64,000 bases of DNA from Deinococcus sp. KNUC1210 (GTDB lineage Bacteria > Deinococcota > Deinococci > Deinococcales > Deinococcaceae): contig NZ_CP092190.1 in the NCBI RefSeq assembly GCF_022344005.1, positions 1,358,501-1,422,500 on the forward strand. Direction: 5' to 3'. Each line of letters starts with the position of its first letter. Positions within the stretch are counted from its first letter, which is position 1. Made by a program: the position numbers and the translations under genes. The notes under the pieces are model-generated. The model saw nothing but the letters and a program-made list of their open reading frames with translations, had not been told where the DNA came from and searched no databases. Positions 53,476-61,986 of the stretch are shown in pieces.

Positions 53476-53958
53476 CTACCGCTCCCCGCCCTCCTGCCAT
53501 CTGTAGTCGCCGCTCTTGCCGCCGCTCTTGGCCAGCAGCCGCACGCCCTCGATGGCAATGGCCTTGCTCGCCGCCTTGAGCATGTCGTAGACGTTCAGCG
53601 CCGCCACACTCACTGACGTCAGCGCTTCCATCTCGACGCCCGTCTGCCCGGCGGTCTTGACGGTGGCCTGAATTCGCACGCCTCGCGGCAGCAACTCCAC
53701 GTCCATCTCGACGCCGCTGATCGGCAGGGGATGACACAGCAGCACCAGTTCGGCGGTGCGTTTGGCTCCCAGAATGCCCGCGAGCCGCGCCACCGTCAGC
53801 GGGTCGCCCTTGGCGTTCTGTCCGCCTTCCAGCGCGGCCCTGGCGTTGGGCGGCAGAATCACCCAGGCTTCGGCAGTGGCGCTGCGGGCGGTGCTGGCCT
53901 TGCCGCCCACATCCACCATGCGCGGCTGACCGTCGGCAAAGTGTGTCAGCTCATTCAT
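53476..53958 (-). CDS. moaC: MoaC, cyclic pyranopterin monophosphate synthase
   Basis: A 160-residue enzyme of molybdopterin biosynthesis, converting 3',8-cH2GTP to cPMP with MoaA. Motifs: [88 protein letters not shown] and [13 protein letters not shown]. All are characteristic and the length is standard. It shows that the strain makes Mo cofactor, relevant to mocA and xdhC at 38-40 kb. Confidence 0.97.
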   Translation of the reverse strand: MNELTHFADGQPRMVDVGGKASTARSATAEAWVILPPNARAALEGGQNAKGDPLTVARLAGILGAKRTAELVLLCHPLPISGVEMDVELLPRGVRIQATVKTAGQTGVEMEALTSVSVAALNVYDMLKAASKAIAIEGVRLLAKSGGKSGDYRWQEGGER

Positions 53959-53970
53959 GCGCTGGCCCGC

Positions 53971-54579
53971 TTATTCATCCGGCAGGTTCAGGCCTTGCAG
54001 CGCCGCGAAGGGATTCTGGTGCGCGTGCTGGCTGCCTTCCGGCACACCCAGTTCGGTGGCGTGTTCCTGCTCGATGGGCACGGCGGCGCTGTGTTCGCAC
54101 GGCCCCTCGTTCAGATCGTGGCCGCAGACCTGACACAGCCCCTTGCAGTCGGGATCGTGCAGCACGCTCAGGGGCGCACTCAGCAGCGCCATCTCGGCAA
54201 GGTAGCTGCTCAGATCGAGGTCGGGATTGCCGAAGACCAGCAGTTCCTCGCCGCTGTCGGCCTCTTCCAGAAACGGTTCCTGCACAGCGGGGCGGTACTG
54301 CATCAGGGTGCCGAGTTTCAGATCGAGGGGCACGGTGACCGGTTTCAGGCAGCGCGAACATTCCTGATCGAGGGTCGGCTCGAAGTATCCCTGGAGCCAC
54401 AGTTCATTGCCCTCCAGCGGGTTGACATCGATGCCGTAAGGAGCGGGCACAGCAAAGCGCAGCGTCTGGGGCCTGCCGGCCTGCTCGTAATGAAGTTCCT
54501 GAACCTCGCCGCTGACACTGGCATCTCCAGAGCCGCGCAGCAGGCTGCCGAGGTGAATTCTTGGGGTGTCGTCGTTCAT
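53971..54579 (-). CDS. YceD/DUF177 family protein
   Basis: A 202-residue protein with the DUF177 features: two-part fold with the CSRCLKPVTVPLDL cysteine pair, the FLEEADSGEELLVFGNPDLDLSSYLAEMALLSAPLSVLHD region and CKGLCQVCGHDLNEGPCEH. YceD proteins are linked to large ribosomal subunit and 23S rRNA biogenesis. It usually precedes rpmF; here moaC follows instead. TATCAT precedes ATG 54579 by six bases. Confidence 0.9.
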   Translation of the reverse strand: MNDDTPRIHLGSLLRGSGDASVSGEVQELHYEQAGRPQTLRFAVPAPYGIDVNPLEGNELWLQGYFEPTLDQECSRCLKPVTVPLDLKLGTLMQYRPAVQEPFLEEADSGEELLVFGNPDLDLSSYLAEMALLSAPLSVLHDPDCKGLCQVCGHDLNEGPCEHSAAVPIEQEHATELGVPEGSQHAHQNPFAALQGLNLPDE

Positions 54580-54776
54580 GACAGCATGATAGGGCGAGCG
54601 GCCCCTTCGCAGAGGCAAGCGCTCACGTTAGCAAAGCGACTGCACAAAAAATGCAGTATGCAGACCGATATGCATCCCGGCACCGCTCCTGCCCGCTGTC
54701 AGGCAGGGCCGCTGACACAGACGGCATCAAATTGCACCCGTAAGGCATAGCCCGGCCCGGGCCTTACGCTGATGAC
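54580..54776. promoter_or_regulatory. Divergent region between yceD and rocF
   Basis: Holds TATCAT for yceD (minus) and TACGCT six bases before the rocF ATG. In the centre is an A-rich stretch (GCACAAAAAATGCAG). No gene seen. Confidence 0.4.
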
Positions 54777-55664
54777 ATGGACATTTCAATTCTGGGGATT
54801 CCGATGGATCTGGGAGCCGGGCGACGCGGCGTGGACATGGGGCCGGGGGCACTCCGCAACGCCCGCCTGAATGCTGCGCTGCGCGAACTGGGCCACCGTG
54901 TTCACGATCTGGGCGACGTCGCCGTGACCATTCCCGAAACGGTGGACCGCCTGGAATCGCAGGGCCTGATCTTCAAGGACAGCATTCTGAACGCCTGCAC
55001 CGAGAGCTACCGGCGGCTGAGTGCGCTGGGGCCGGAAGTCTTTCCGATCAGCATCGGCGGCGATCACAGCATGAGCATGGGCACCGTGCCGGGCGCGTCG
55101 CAGGGCAAACGCACCGGCCTGATCTGGGTCGATGCCCACACCGATTACAACACCCCCGGCAGCAGTCCCAGCGGCAACATCCACGGCATGCCCGTCGCGC
55201 ACCTGACCGGTCTGGGCGATCCGCAGCTCAGCAGCATCGGGGGAGCGGGCTGGCGCGTCGATCCCTCGGAGATCGTGATGATCGGGATTCGCAGCGTGGA
55301 CACGGCTGAACGCCAACTGGTGCGCGACGCGGGCATCAAGGTCTACACCATGAAGGATGTCGATCAGCTGGGCATCTCGCGGATTGCCCATGAAACGCTG
55401 GAACGCCTGAGCGGGGTCGAGCGGCTGCACGTCTCGTTCGACGCCGACGCCCTCGACCCGACCCTCTGCCCCGGCGTGGGCACACCCGTTCCCGGTGGCC
55501 TCAGCTACCGCGAGGGCCACCTGCTGATGGAACTCTTTGCCGAGTCGAGGCGTGTGACCAGCCTCGATATCGTGGAAGTCAATCCGACGCTCGATACCCG
55601 CAACGCCACCGCCGAAGTGATGGTGGGCATGGCAGCGAGCCTGCTGGGGCAGCAGATCCTGTAA
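54777..55664 (+). CDS. rocF: Arginase
   Basis: A 295-residue binuclear manganese ureohydrolase converting arginine to ornithine and urea. Metal ligands: SIGGDHSMS, VDAHTDYN and SFDADALDP; the arginase-specific substrate region PSGNIHGMP follows the second motif. LGAGRRGVDMGPGALRNARL at the N-terminus distinguishes arginase from agmatinase. A bidirectional terminator follows. TACGCT lies six bases before ATG 54777. Confidence 0.95.
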   Translation: MDISILGIPMDLGAGRRGVDMGPGALRNARLNAALRELGHRVHDLGDVAVTIPETVDRLESQGLIFKDSILNACTESYRRLSALGPEVFPISIGGDHSMSMGTVPGASQGKRTGLIWVDAHTDYNTPGSSPSGNIHGMPVAHLTGLGDPQLSSIGGAGWRVDPSEIVMIGIRSVDTAERQLVRDAGIKVYTMKDVDQLGISRIAHETLERLSGVERLHVSFDADALDPTLCPGVGTPVPGGLSYREGHLLMELFAESRRVTSLDIVEVNPTLDTRNATAEVMVGMAASLLGQQIL

Positions 55665-55668
55665 AAAA

Positions 55669-55701
55669 CGTGTTGACCGCCAGATTGCAGCAGTCAACAC
55701 G
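55669..55701. terminator. Bidirectional terminator, rocF and lipoprotein gene
   Basis: CGTGTTGAC and GTCAACACG enclose a 15-base loop. On the minus strand the stem is followed by six T residues, so it best serves the lipoprotein gene. Confidence 0.8.
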
Positions 55702-55740
55702 CATAGCGCTTTGGTGAAAACGGAGTCTTCAGCCCAGAAC

Positions 55741-56274
55741 TTACGAATCTGAGCTCGTGACGAACAGGGTCTTGCTGCCGACAGCCTTGCCATTATCGGT
55801 AAAGGAAAGCTCGGCTATCTCGCTGCCAACTGCTCCGACGGGCAGCGTGATCTTGTAGATCACCCGGACCTGATTGTAATAGCGCACATCAATCGAACTG
55901 TTGCTGGTCGAGGTCTTCACGATATTCTTGCGAACCCAGGCCTGAGCAAGACTGACATCCCAGCCCGCAGGCAGACCGGATACCTTCATTCCCAGCCAGG
56001 GTGCAATATTCTCAGGGGAGCGCACATCGCCCGTCGTATTTTGATTGTAAGTGGCAAAATCGATCTTGACCGCATCAAAGCGGTCATCGTCGATATCGAA
56101 AGCCGACTGGTTATAGATGTACTGGACATACACGGTCTTTCCAGCAATACCTTTCGCAGCAGTCGTGGTCGAATCTGCGATATAGGGTGAACCCTGACTG
56201 CCCATCACCGCAGGCGCACACGAGGCAAATAACAGGCTTGTACTCAGAATGGCGATCATCCTCATTTTATTCAT
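55741..56274 (-). CDS. Putative lipoprotein of unknown function
   Basis: A 177-residue protein starting MNKMRMIAILSTSLLFAS-C, with lipobox LFASC, so the mature N-terminal cysteine should be lipidated. The mature domain is beta-type with TVYVQYIYNQSAFDIDDDRFDAVKIDF and ends IAELSFTDNGKAVGSKTLFVTSSDS. Base composition is clearly more AT-rich than neighbours, and codon choices such as AAA, ATA and AAT are frequent. I set the start at ATG 56274 to give a normal signal length; the frame is open to 56334. No family recognised. Confidence 0.75.
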   Translation of the reverse strand: MNKMRMIAILSTSLLFASCAPAVMGSQGSPYIADSTTTAAKGIAGKTVYVQYIYNQSAFDIDDDRFDAVKIDFATYNQNTTGDVRSPENIAPWLGMKVSGLPAGWDVSLAQAWVRKNIVKTSTSNSSIDVRYYNQVRVIYKITLPVGAVGSEIAELSFTDNGKAVGSKTLFVTSSDS

Positions 56275-56378
56275 CACAAATTTTTCTATAGCACATTTTT
56301 CGGGTAACAGTATGCTCAATTGACCACCTATCATCCCGTTCTGTTTCTCGGCAGTGAGCGGCAGCCTACACTTGTCCC

Positions 56379-57149
56379 ATGACGCGTCTGCTTCCTCGCC
56401 GTCCTCAGCGCCGCCGAGGGCTCCTGTGGCTGCTCTCAGGCCTGCTGCTGATCGGTGGCCTGTATACGGTCTTCCGCGTACAGCTCAGCGTTCCGCCTGC
56501 CAGAGCGCTGGCTGCCGGGCACGACCTGCTGACCATGCGCCGGGTGCTGGCAGTGGTGGCACATCCCGACGATCTGGAATGGTACCTCGGCGGGACACTG
56601 CGGCGGCTGACCGAACAGGGTGCCCGCGTCGTGGTGATTGTCGCTACCGACGGCGAGAAGGGGCCAAACCGCACGGGTGCCACGGATCTGGCCGCCACCC
56701 GGCGCGCTGAACAGGCCGCTGCCGGACGTGTGCTTGGGTACACCCGCATCTATTCGCTGGGACTGCCCGACCGGGGCGCGTCGCAGGGCCCGCGCCTGCT
56801 GGCAGAGGTGCAGCGCATCTATGCCCAGGAGCAGCCCCAGGCGGTCTTCGTCTTCGACCCCGCCCTTCCCGCTCTCCCCTATCTGCACCCCGACCATCAG
56901 GGGTCGGCACGGATCGTTCTGGACTTCTGGAAGAACCTGGGTGCTGGGCGACCCCCTGTCTACCTGTTTCAGACCCGGCGACCCGACGTCGCTGTCGATA
57001 TCAGCAGCGTCATCGACCTCAAGGCCAGGGCACTGGCACAACACGTGACTCAGAACGGCGGCAGCGCCGGAATGATGCCCCGTCTGTTTGCAGGCGATGG
57101 ACGACAGGTGGGCGTGAGCTATGCGGAACTGTTCAGGCAGCTGAGATAA
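56379..57149 (+). CDS. PIG-L family deacetylase, membrane-anchored
   Basis: A protein of 256 residues. A basic N-terminus RRPQRRRG precedes one membrane helix (LLWLLSGLLLIGGLYTVF), anchoring the enzyme outward. The LmbE/PIG-L domain follows with the zinc motif VVAHPDDLEWYLGGTLRRL, IVATDGEKGPN, RRAEQAAAGRVLG and the second site YLHPDHQGSARIVLDFW. It differs from BshB1 by the anchor and lack of the GDPDTRE segment. Substrate probably an extracytoplasmic N-acetylated sugar. TACACT lies six bases before the ATG. Confidence 0.9.
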   Translation: MTRLLPRRPQRRRGLLWLLSGLLLIGGLYTVFRVQLSVPPARALAAGHDLLTMRRVLAVVAHPDDLEWYLGGTLRRLTEQGARVVVIVATDGEKGPNRTGATDLAATRRAEQAAAGRVLGYTRIYSLGLPDRGASQGPRLLAEVQRIYAQEQPQAVFVFDPALPALPYLHPDHQGSARIVLDFWKNLGAGRPPVYLFQTRRPDVAVDISSVIDLKARALAQHVTQNGGSAGMMPRLFAGDGRQVGVSYAELFRQLR

Positions 57150-57161
57150 CACTGCCGGCAA

Positions 57162-57187
57162 AGAAAAACCCCAGCCGGAGCCGGGGC
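57162..57187 (-). terminator. ddrO terminator
   Basis: On the minus strand CCCCGGC-TCCG-GCTGGGG followed by TTTTTCTTT, 23 bases after the ddrO stop. It also lies just behind the PIG-L gene. Confidence 0.85.
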
Positions 57188-57209
57188 ACCACAGCAACCT
57201 GCGCTGCGT

Positions 57210-57599
57210 TCAGTCGAGAATGCGCTTCAGGTGCAGGTAGATTTCGTACCAGTCACCCTTGTCGCGGGGGCGCTTGCCACGCAGTTCGATGCGCGACAGG
57301 GTGCGAACCCAGTCGGGCGTGATCTGAGCGCCCAGAACCGGGTCGGCCACCAGATCAGACAGGCCTTTGGGCATCGAACCTTCGCTGTTCTGGCCGTAGA
57401 ATTCCACGCCTTCCAGGAGATCGTGAACCGAGATGTTGTAAGCCCCCGCCAGCGTCTGGAGAGTGTCCAGGCTGGGGTTGGTGCGCCCGCGCTCCAGGTC
57501 GGAGAGATAGGGCACACTGATCTCGGCGGTCTCGGCAATGTCCTTCAGCCGCAGCCCGCGCTCACTGCGCAGCTCGCGTAACCGTTCATGTAATTTCAT
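57210..57599 (-). CDS. ddrO: DdrO, repressor of the DNA damage response
   Basis: A 129-residue Xre-type regulator unique to Deinococcaceae. The HTH is [47 protein letters not shown]; the C-terminal dimerisation part has [69 protein letters not shown], nearly as in D. radiodurans. DdrO represses the RDR regulon and is cleaved by the metalloprotease IrrE/PprI after damage, in the linker before the C-terminal helices. It follows a leaderless micro-ORF with an ATGA overlap; AGGAGG for ddrO lies within that micro-ORF. Confidence 0.98.
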   Translation of the reverse strand: MKLHERLRELRSERGLRLKDIAETAEISVPYLSDLERGRTNPSLDTLQTLAGAYNISVHDLLEGVEFYGQNSEGSMPKGLSDLVADPVLGAQITPDWVRTLSRIELRGKRPRDKGDWYEIYLHLKRILD

Positions 57600-57724
57600 C
57601 TGCACCTCCTCATGTCCGGCAACGCTGACGCTGCGATTTCGAGACCTGCACTGCCCGCCACCAGATGACGGGCAGTGCCGAGCTGAACCGCACGCTGCTT
57701 GTCTGATTGCAGAATCCGGGTCAT
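57596..57724 (-). CDS. Leaderless micro-ORF coupled to ddrO
   Basis: A 42-residue ORF ([16 protein letters not shown]..., ending PDMRRCR). It starts at ATG 57724, eight bases after TACACT, and its TGA overlaps the ddrO ATG. The promoter TTGACC-17-TACACT is close to consensus, so the transcript should begin just before or at this ATG, which makes this ORF the first translated one. The final AGG-AGG codons double as the ddrO ribosome binding site. Peptide function unknown; a coupling or regulatory role is inferred. Confidence 0.6.
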   Translation of the reverse strand: MTRILQSDKQRAVQLGTARHLVAGSAGLEIAASALPDMRRCR

Positions 57725-57735
57725 GTGTTCGGAGT

Positions 57736-57768
57736 GTAGCACCACCTTTCGATCTGGTCAATACAGAA
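57736..57768 (-). promoter_or_regulatory. ddrO promoter with degenerate RDRM-like palindrome
   Basis: Minus-strand -35 TTGACC and -10 TACACT are separated by 17 bases. The -35 lies inside TTCTGTATTGACCAGAT (57752-57768), which matches the left half-site of the RDRM (TTATGT-N5-ACATAA) at five of six bases but the right one at only three of six. It is the best candidate for autorepression by DdrO in this gap. Confidence 0.5.
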
Positions 57769-57784
57769 TAAAGGCCGTATCTTC

Positions 57785-57813
57785 TTGATTTTCATGAAAA
57801 AGTACGCTAACTT
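57785..57813 (+). promoter_or_regulatory. Promoter of the gene at 57877
   Basis: TTGATT, a 17-base spacer and TAACTT, followed by a leader of about 60 bases with AGGAGG before ATG 57877. Divergent from the ddrO promoter, with only about 17 bases between the two -35 elements. Confidence 0.6.
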
Positions 57814-57876
57814 CAGAGCCAAGAAAGTTCATTTTTATCAGACTAATCCCATCGAATTCTTCAGGAGGCTAAATAC

Positions 57877-58128
57877 ATGCGCGTACTGGACATCATCGCC
57901 GAAAGCATCCGCACCGGGCAGGCCCATCCCACCACTGTCCTGAACGCGCTGATCGAAGCCGAAAATGCGGGCGGCATGGGCGCGATTCGCCAGGTGGAAC
58001 GTCAGCTGAACCTGAGCACCCACGCGCTTCGTGCCCGCTCGCACCCACACACCGAACTGGCTCAGGCCTGGCTGAATGCCACCCGCGCCTACCTGATCAC
58101 CCAGGCAGAACTCAAGCGCGTCGCCTGA
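57877..58128 (+). CDS. Small helical protein, unknown function
   Basis: An 83-residue protein: RVLDIIAESIRTGQAHPTTVLNALIEAENAGGMGAIRQVERQLNLSTHALRARSHPHTELAQAWLNATRAYLITQAELKRVA. Mostly helical, no cysteine or membrane segment. It has its own clear promoter, a strong AGGAGG site and a terminator, so it is certainly expressed as a monocistron, probably at high level. It is divergent from ddrO and may share its regulation, but no RDRM lies on its side. Family not recognised. Confidence 0.8.
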   Translation: MRVLDIIAESIRTGQAHPTTVLNALIEAENAGGMGAIRQVERQLNLSTHALRARSHPHTELAQAWLNATRAYLITQAELKRVA

Positions 58129-58146
58129 AAACAGCCGATACAGCAG

Positions 58147-58178
58147 AAAAGCCCTACCAGGTCCGGTGGGGCTTTTTC
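58147..58178. terminator. Terminator between the small-protein gene and the M32 peptidase
   Basis: AAAAGCCCTACC and GGTGGGGCTTTTT form a 12-position stem (one mismatch) with a 6-base loop and T tract on the plus strand. Confidence 0.85.
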
Positions 58179-58192
58179 TGTGTTGTCCAGCC

Positions 58193-59686
58193 TCACTTCA
58201 GGCCGTAGATTTCCTCGTATTTGGCATACAGGTACGCCACGTAGGCGTCGGCCGACAGGGGCTTGCCGGTGGCCGCCTCGGTGATCTCGGCGGGAGTGCG
58301 GCTGCGTCCGTACTGATGAACGTTTTGCACCAGCCAGGCACGCAGGCGGCCGTACTCGGCCCGCTCGACCTCGGCGGCAATCTCGGTATCCTGGCGTGCG
58401 GCGTCGAGCAGCTGCACGCTCAGCAGGTTGCCCAGGGTATACGTGGGAAAGTACCCCACCAGTCCCGCCGACCAGTGAATGTCCTGGAGCACTCCCTCGG
58501 CATCGTTCGGCGGCGTCACGCCCAGGAATTCCTGCATACGGGCATTCCACGCTTCCGGCAGATCAGCGACCTTCAGGCTCCCTTCCAGCAGCGCGAGTTC
58601 CAGCTCGAAGCGCAGCATGATGTGAAAGTTGTACGTCACCTCGTCGGCCTCGACCCGGATCAGGTCGGGTCGCACGCGGTTGACGGCGCGGTACAGACTT
58701 TCGGCATCCTGGCCCTGCGCCACACCGGGCGCGGCCTGTGCAAACGCCGGAAAGTACCGCTGCCAGAACGGACGGCTGCGGCCCAGCAGATTCTCGAACA
58801 TCCGCGACTGGCTTTCGTGTACACCCAGACTGGCTCCACGCGACAGCGGCGTGCGCTCCAGCGCTGCCGAGACGCCGTGTTCGTACATGGCGTGCCCGCT
58901 CTCGTGCCATGTTCCGAACAGACTCATCGGGAAGTACTGTTCGTCGAAGCGCGTGGTGATCCGCAGGTCGTCGCGGCTGAAATTGGTCTGGAACGGGTGC
59001 GCCGACACGTCCAGCCGCGAAAAGGCCGGAGACAGCCCGAAGGCGTCCTGCGCCACCTGCGCGGCAAAAGACCGCTGAGCCTCGACCGGGAACGAGCGCG
59101 TCAGCACCGAATAATCGGTCGCGTCGGGCGCAGCAGCGATACGGCGCAGCAGCGGCAACGTGCGGTCACGCAGGTCGGCAAAGATGGTCTTGACGTGGGC
59201 AGTCTTCATCCCCGGTTCGTAGTCGTCGAGCAGCGCGTCATAGGGGTGGTCGTCGTAGCCCTGATAGTCGGCGTAGCGGCGTGCCAGATCGAACATCTTC
59301 TCCAGATAGGGCGCGAAGCTGGCGAAATCGTTGTTCTGACGGGCCGCGACCCACGCATGATGCGCCTCGTTCTCGGTGCGGCTGCGCTCCTCGACAAACT
59401 CGCCCGGCAGCCGGGTGGCCTTGCCGTGATCGCGGCGCACCACCCGCAGCAACGCCGCGTCCTGATCGGTCTCGGCAGCCGCGCTGCCCAGCAGCTCCCC
59501 CAGACGCGCCGATGTGAACATCTGGTGCGACAGTCCTGCCAGCGACGCCATCTGGAGACCGCGTACCCGTGCCGCTTCCGGTGGCATCTGGGTTTCCTGG
59601 TCCCAGGACATCAGCGCCTCGGCGGCTCCCAGGTCAGACAGTTGATGAATCAGGCGTTTGAGTTCTTGCAGGTCGCTTTGAGTCAT
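58193..59686 (-). CDS. M32-family metallocarboxypeptidase (Taq type)
   Basis: A 497-residue cytosolic carboxypeptidase of the thermostable Taq CP family. The zinc site HExxH is HESGHAMYEHG, with the third ligand Glu in GVHESQSRMFENLLGRS; DALLDDYEPGMKT and the C-terminal GYFPTYTLGNLLSVQL are also diagnostic. Length matches the family (about 500). It removes C-terminal residues from peptides with broad specificity. TAGGCT lies six bases before ATG 59686. Confidence 0.95.
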   Translation of the reverse strand: MTQSDLQELKRLIHQLSDLGAAEALMSWDQETQMPPEAARVRGLQMASLAGLSHQMFTSARLGELLGSAAAETDQDAALLRVVRRDHGKATRLPGEFVEERSRTENEAHHAWVAARQNNDFASFAPYLEKMFDLARRYADYQGYDDHPYDALLDDYEPGMKTAHVKTIFADLRDRTLPLLRRIAAAPDATDYSVLTRSFPVEAQRSFAAQVAQDAFGLSPAFSRLDVSAHPFQTNFSRDDLRITTRFDEQYFPMSLFGTWHESGHAMYEHGVSAALERTPLSRGASLGVHESQSRMFENLLGRSRPFWQRYFPAFAQAAPGVAQGQDAESLYRAVNRVRPDLIRVEADEVTYNFHIMLRFELELALLEGSLKVADLPEAWNARMQEFLGVTPPNDAEGVLQDIHWSAGLVGYFPTYTLGNLLSVQLLDAARQDTEIAAEVERAEYGRLRAWLVQNVHQYGRSRTPAEITEAATGKPLSADAYVAYLYAKYEEIYGLK

Positions 59687-59737
59687 ATCTCCAGCCTAAC
59701 GCCTGTCATGAAAGAAAGCGGCGAGGCAGCCAATCGC

Positions 59738-60992
59738 CTACTGCCAGCGCTCCCAGTCCTCTCCTGCCTGGCCGAGCAGCATGGCACGGACCTCGCCCAC
59801 CAGATACAGGCTGCCGCACGCCACACTCAGACCCTCTGGCAGCAGCGACAGCGCCTGTGAAGGCCCTTCACTCAGCCGCACAGGCACCGAGAACAGGGGG
59901 CAAGCTCGGCAGGGTCAGCTGCCCTGGGGCTGTGGACCGAACGCGTCAGAATGGCCTCACTCATCAGCGGTTCGAGAGCGTGGATGACGCCTGCAATATC
60001 CTTTTCCCGGGTCGCGCCGAAGACAAAGGGAACTGGCCCTACTCCCAGGCCGCGCAGCGCCTCGCCCAGTGCCCTCGCTCCGTCCGGATTGTGGGCACCG
60101 TCCAGCAGCACCCGCCGCCCTGACCCGAACGGCAGCAGTTCCAGGCGGCCGGGCCAGCGAGTGTGTGCCGCACCCGACTGGATGGCCGCCTCAGGCACAC
60201 CGAGCCGCAGCCCTGCGAGCGCAGCCAACGCCGCGTTTTCGGCTCCGTGTCTGCCCAGCAGCGGTGTCTGGAAGTTGAGCGCTTTCCCGCGCACGGTCAG
60301 CCGAACCTGCCACCCAGCCCAGCCCAGCGAGTCGGCCTGCACCGTGGCCTCTCGCCCCAATACCCACAGATCCACACCGGTCGCTTCCAGAATCGGCAGC
60401 AGCGCCGCATCTATTCCCGTGACCGCCGGGCGACCGGCACGCAGAATGCCTGCCTTCTCGCCAGCGATAGCGCTCAGGGTGTCGCCCAGAATCGCGGTGT
60501 GATCCAGGCCCACGTTGGTGATGACGCTCAACATCGGTTCCAGGGAATTGGTCGCGTCCAGTCGCCCCCCAGCCCCACTTCCATCACCGCGATCTCGGTA
60601 CCCGTCTCAGCAAAGAGCAGGCAACCCAGCGCGGTCACGATCTCAAAAAAGCTGGCCTCCATCGCCTCGGCATGAGGGCGGATACGCTTCAGAGCAGCCA
60701 GCACACTCTCGGCTGGCAACTCCGCACCATCGATCAGAAAACGCTCAGCGAAACGGGTCAGGTGGGGACTGGTGAACAGACCTGTACGCCGCCCCGAAGC
60801 GGTCAGCATGGTGCTGAGTGTGGCCGCCACACTGCCCTTACCGTTGGTGCCCCCTACCAGAACCACCTCAAAGTGCTGCTGTGGATCATCCAGCCGTGTC
60901 AGCAGCGCCCGCACGCGGCTCAGGCCAGGATGCACCCCGAACCGCTGGCGCTGAAAGAGCCACACCAGATCGGGGGAAACGTCGTCAGGCAT
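59738..60992 (-). pseudogene. folC: Folylpolyglutamate/dihydrofolate synthase, two frameshifts
   Basis: The FolC pattern is complete but lies in three frames. Frame 1 (from ATG 60992): PQQHFEVVLVGGTNGKGSVAATLSTML (P loop), TGLFTSPHLTRFAERFLIDG and EIAVMEVGLGG. Frame 2: MLSVITNVGLDHTAILGDTLSAIAGEKAGILR, LLDGAHNPDGARALGEALR and PFVFGATREKDIAGVIHAL. Frame 3: LSVACGSLYLVGEVRAMLL to the stop at 59738. One extra base at each of two runs (60565-60570, six C; 59896-59900, five G) restores a 418-residue enzyme. FolC is normally essential, so sequencing error is likely. It overlaps ppaC by 8 bases. Confidence 0.88.
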
Positions 60993-61917
60993 GGGCAGCG
61001 AAATACGCCTCCAGTGCAGGTACGATCTGCTTCTTGCGGCTGATACGGTCCTGAAGATCGGCCACCTGTGCTTCGGTGCTGGCTCCAAAAGCCGCATTCA
61101 CCACAGCCGCTTCGCTCTCAGACGGCACCAACGTGCGGTTGGTCTCGTTCAGAATATCCACCACGCTCAGCAGCACGCCGTCCAGCCCCGAGCTCTCCTT
61201 CTCGGCCTGCATGGCTGCTAACAGCTCGGCCTGCCGCCCGAAGACGTAGCCAGGGTTGGTGGTCTCGATCACGCCCAGACCCCATTTCCCCGCTCCGAAG
61301 GGAAAGACCTTGTAGTCCATCTTCAGCAACTTCTCGGCGGGAGTATCACCTAGATCGCTCTTGGCCGCAAACATCTGCATAGCGTAGGCGGTCACATCGG
61401 TAATTCCCGCGATAGGAGCCAGAAAAGCCGCTGCTTCCCGGTCGGCGGCAGTGGTGGTGGGGCTGCGAAAGTGCAGCGTATCCGACAGCACAGCACTCAG
61501 CAGCAGTCGGGCATCGGTGGCGTCGATGCTCAGACCCGCTTCCCGGTGAAGCCGCATCAGGATGGTGGCGGTGCACCCCACCGGCTCGAAGCGTAGCAAT
61601 GCAGGCTGAGACGTTTCCAGGTCGCCCAGCTTGTGATGATCGACCACATGCGTAACGGTCAGGCTCTTCAGTCCTGCCAGACTCTGAGCGCTCTCATTGT
61701 GATCGACCAGCGCTACCTCGCTTCCAGCAGGCAATTCACTCAACAGCGACGGTGCTTCTACACCCGCCTGCTGCAACACAAAAGCGGTCTCAAAGTTCAG
61801 CTCGCCAAGCCGGTAAGCCTGGGCAGGCGTGCCCTGACGACTCAGCAGATGCGCGTACACAAGGGCAGCAGTGATGGCGTCGGTATCGGGGTTCAGATGT
61901 CCAAAAACGGCAGTCAT
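60985..61917 (-). CDS. ppaC: Manganese-dependent inorganic pyrophosphatase (family II)
   Basis: A 310-residue DHH-superfamily enzyme hydrolysing pyrophosphate. Metal motifs: FGHLNPDTDAI at the N-terminus, ALVDHNESAQS, THVVDHHKLGDLE (DHH) and SDTLHFRSPTTT; the C-terminal DHHA2 domain carries substrate-binding RKKQIVPAL (SRKKQ). TAGCAT lies seven bases before ATG 61917. The downstream folC begins within its last codons. Confidence 0.96.
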   Translation of the reverse strand: MTAVFGHLNPDTDAITAALVYAHLLSRQGTPAQAYRLGELNFETAFVLQQAGVEAPSLLSELPAGSEVALVDHNESAQSLAGLKSLTVTHVVDHHKLGDLETSQPALLRFEPVGCTATILMRLHREAGLSIDATDARLLLSAVLSDTLHFRSPTTTAADREAAAFLAPIAGITDVTAYAMQMFAAKSDLGDTPAEKLLKMDYKVFPFGAGKWGLGVIETTNPGYVFGRQAELLAAMQAEKESSGLDGVLLSVVDILNETNRTLVPSESEAAVVNAAFGASTEAQVADLQDRISRKKQIVPALEAYFAAHA

Positions 61918-61941
61918 GGCATGAATGCTAGCGCAAACGAA

Positions 61942-61969
61942 AAACCCCCCGCACATGGCGGGGGATTTG
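61942..61969 (-). terminator. slpA terminator
   Basis: On the minus strand a CCCCCGC/GCGGGGG stem with a short loop is followed by TTTTTCG, 18 bases after the slpA stop. Confidence 0.85.
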
Positions 61970-61986
61970 ACGTTCAGCTTCTAGAT

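Noticed and set aside
57210..57761. Longer DdrO starting upstream of 57599
   Set aside because: Known DdrO begins MKLHERLRE; the upstream part of that frame crosses the promoter, and the micro-ORF uses a different frame.
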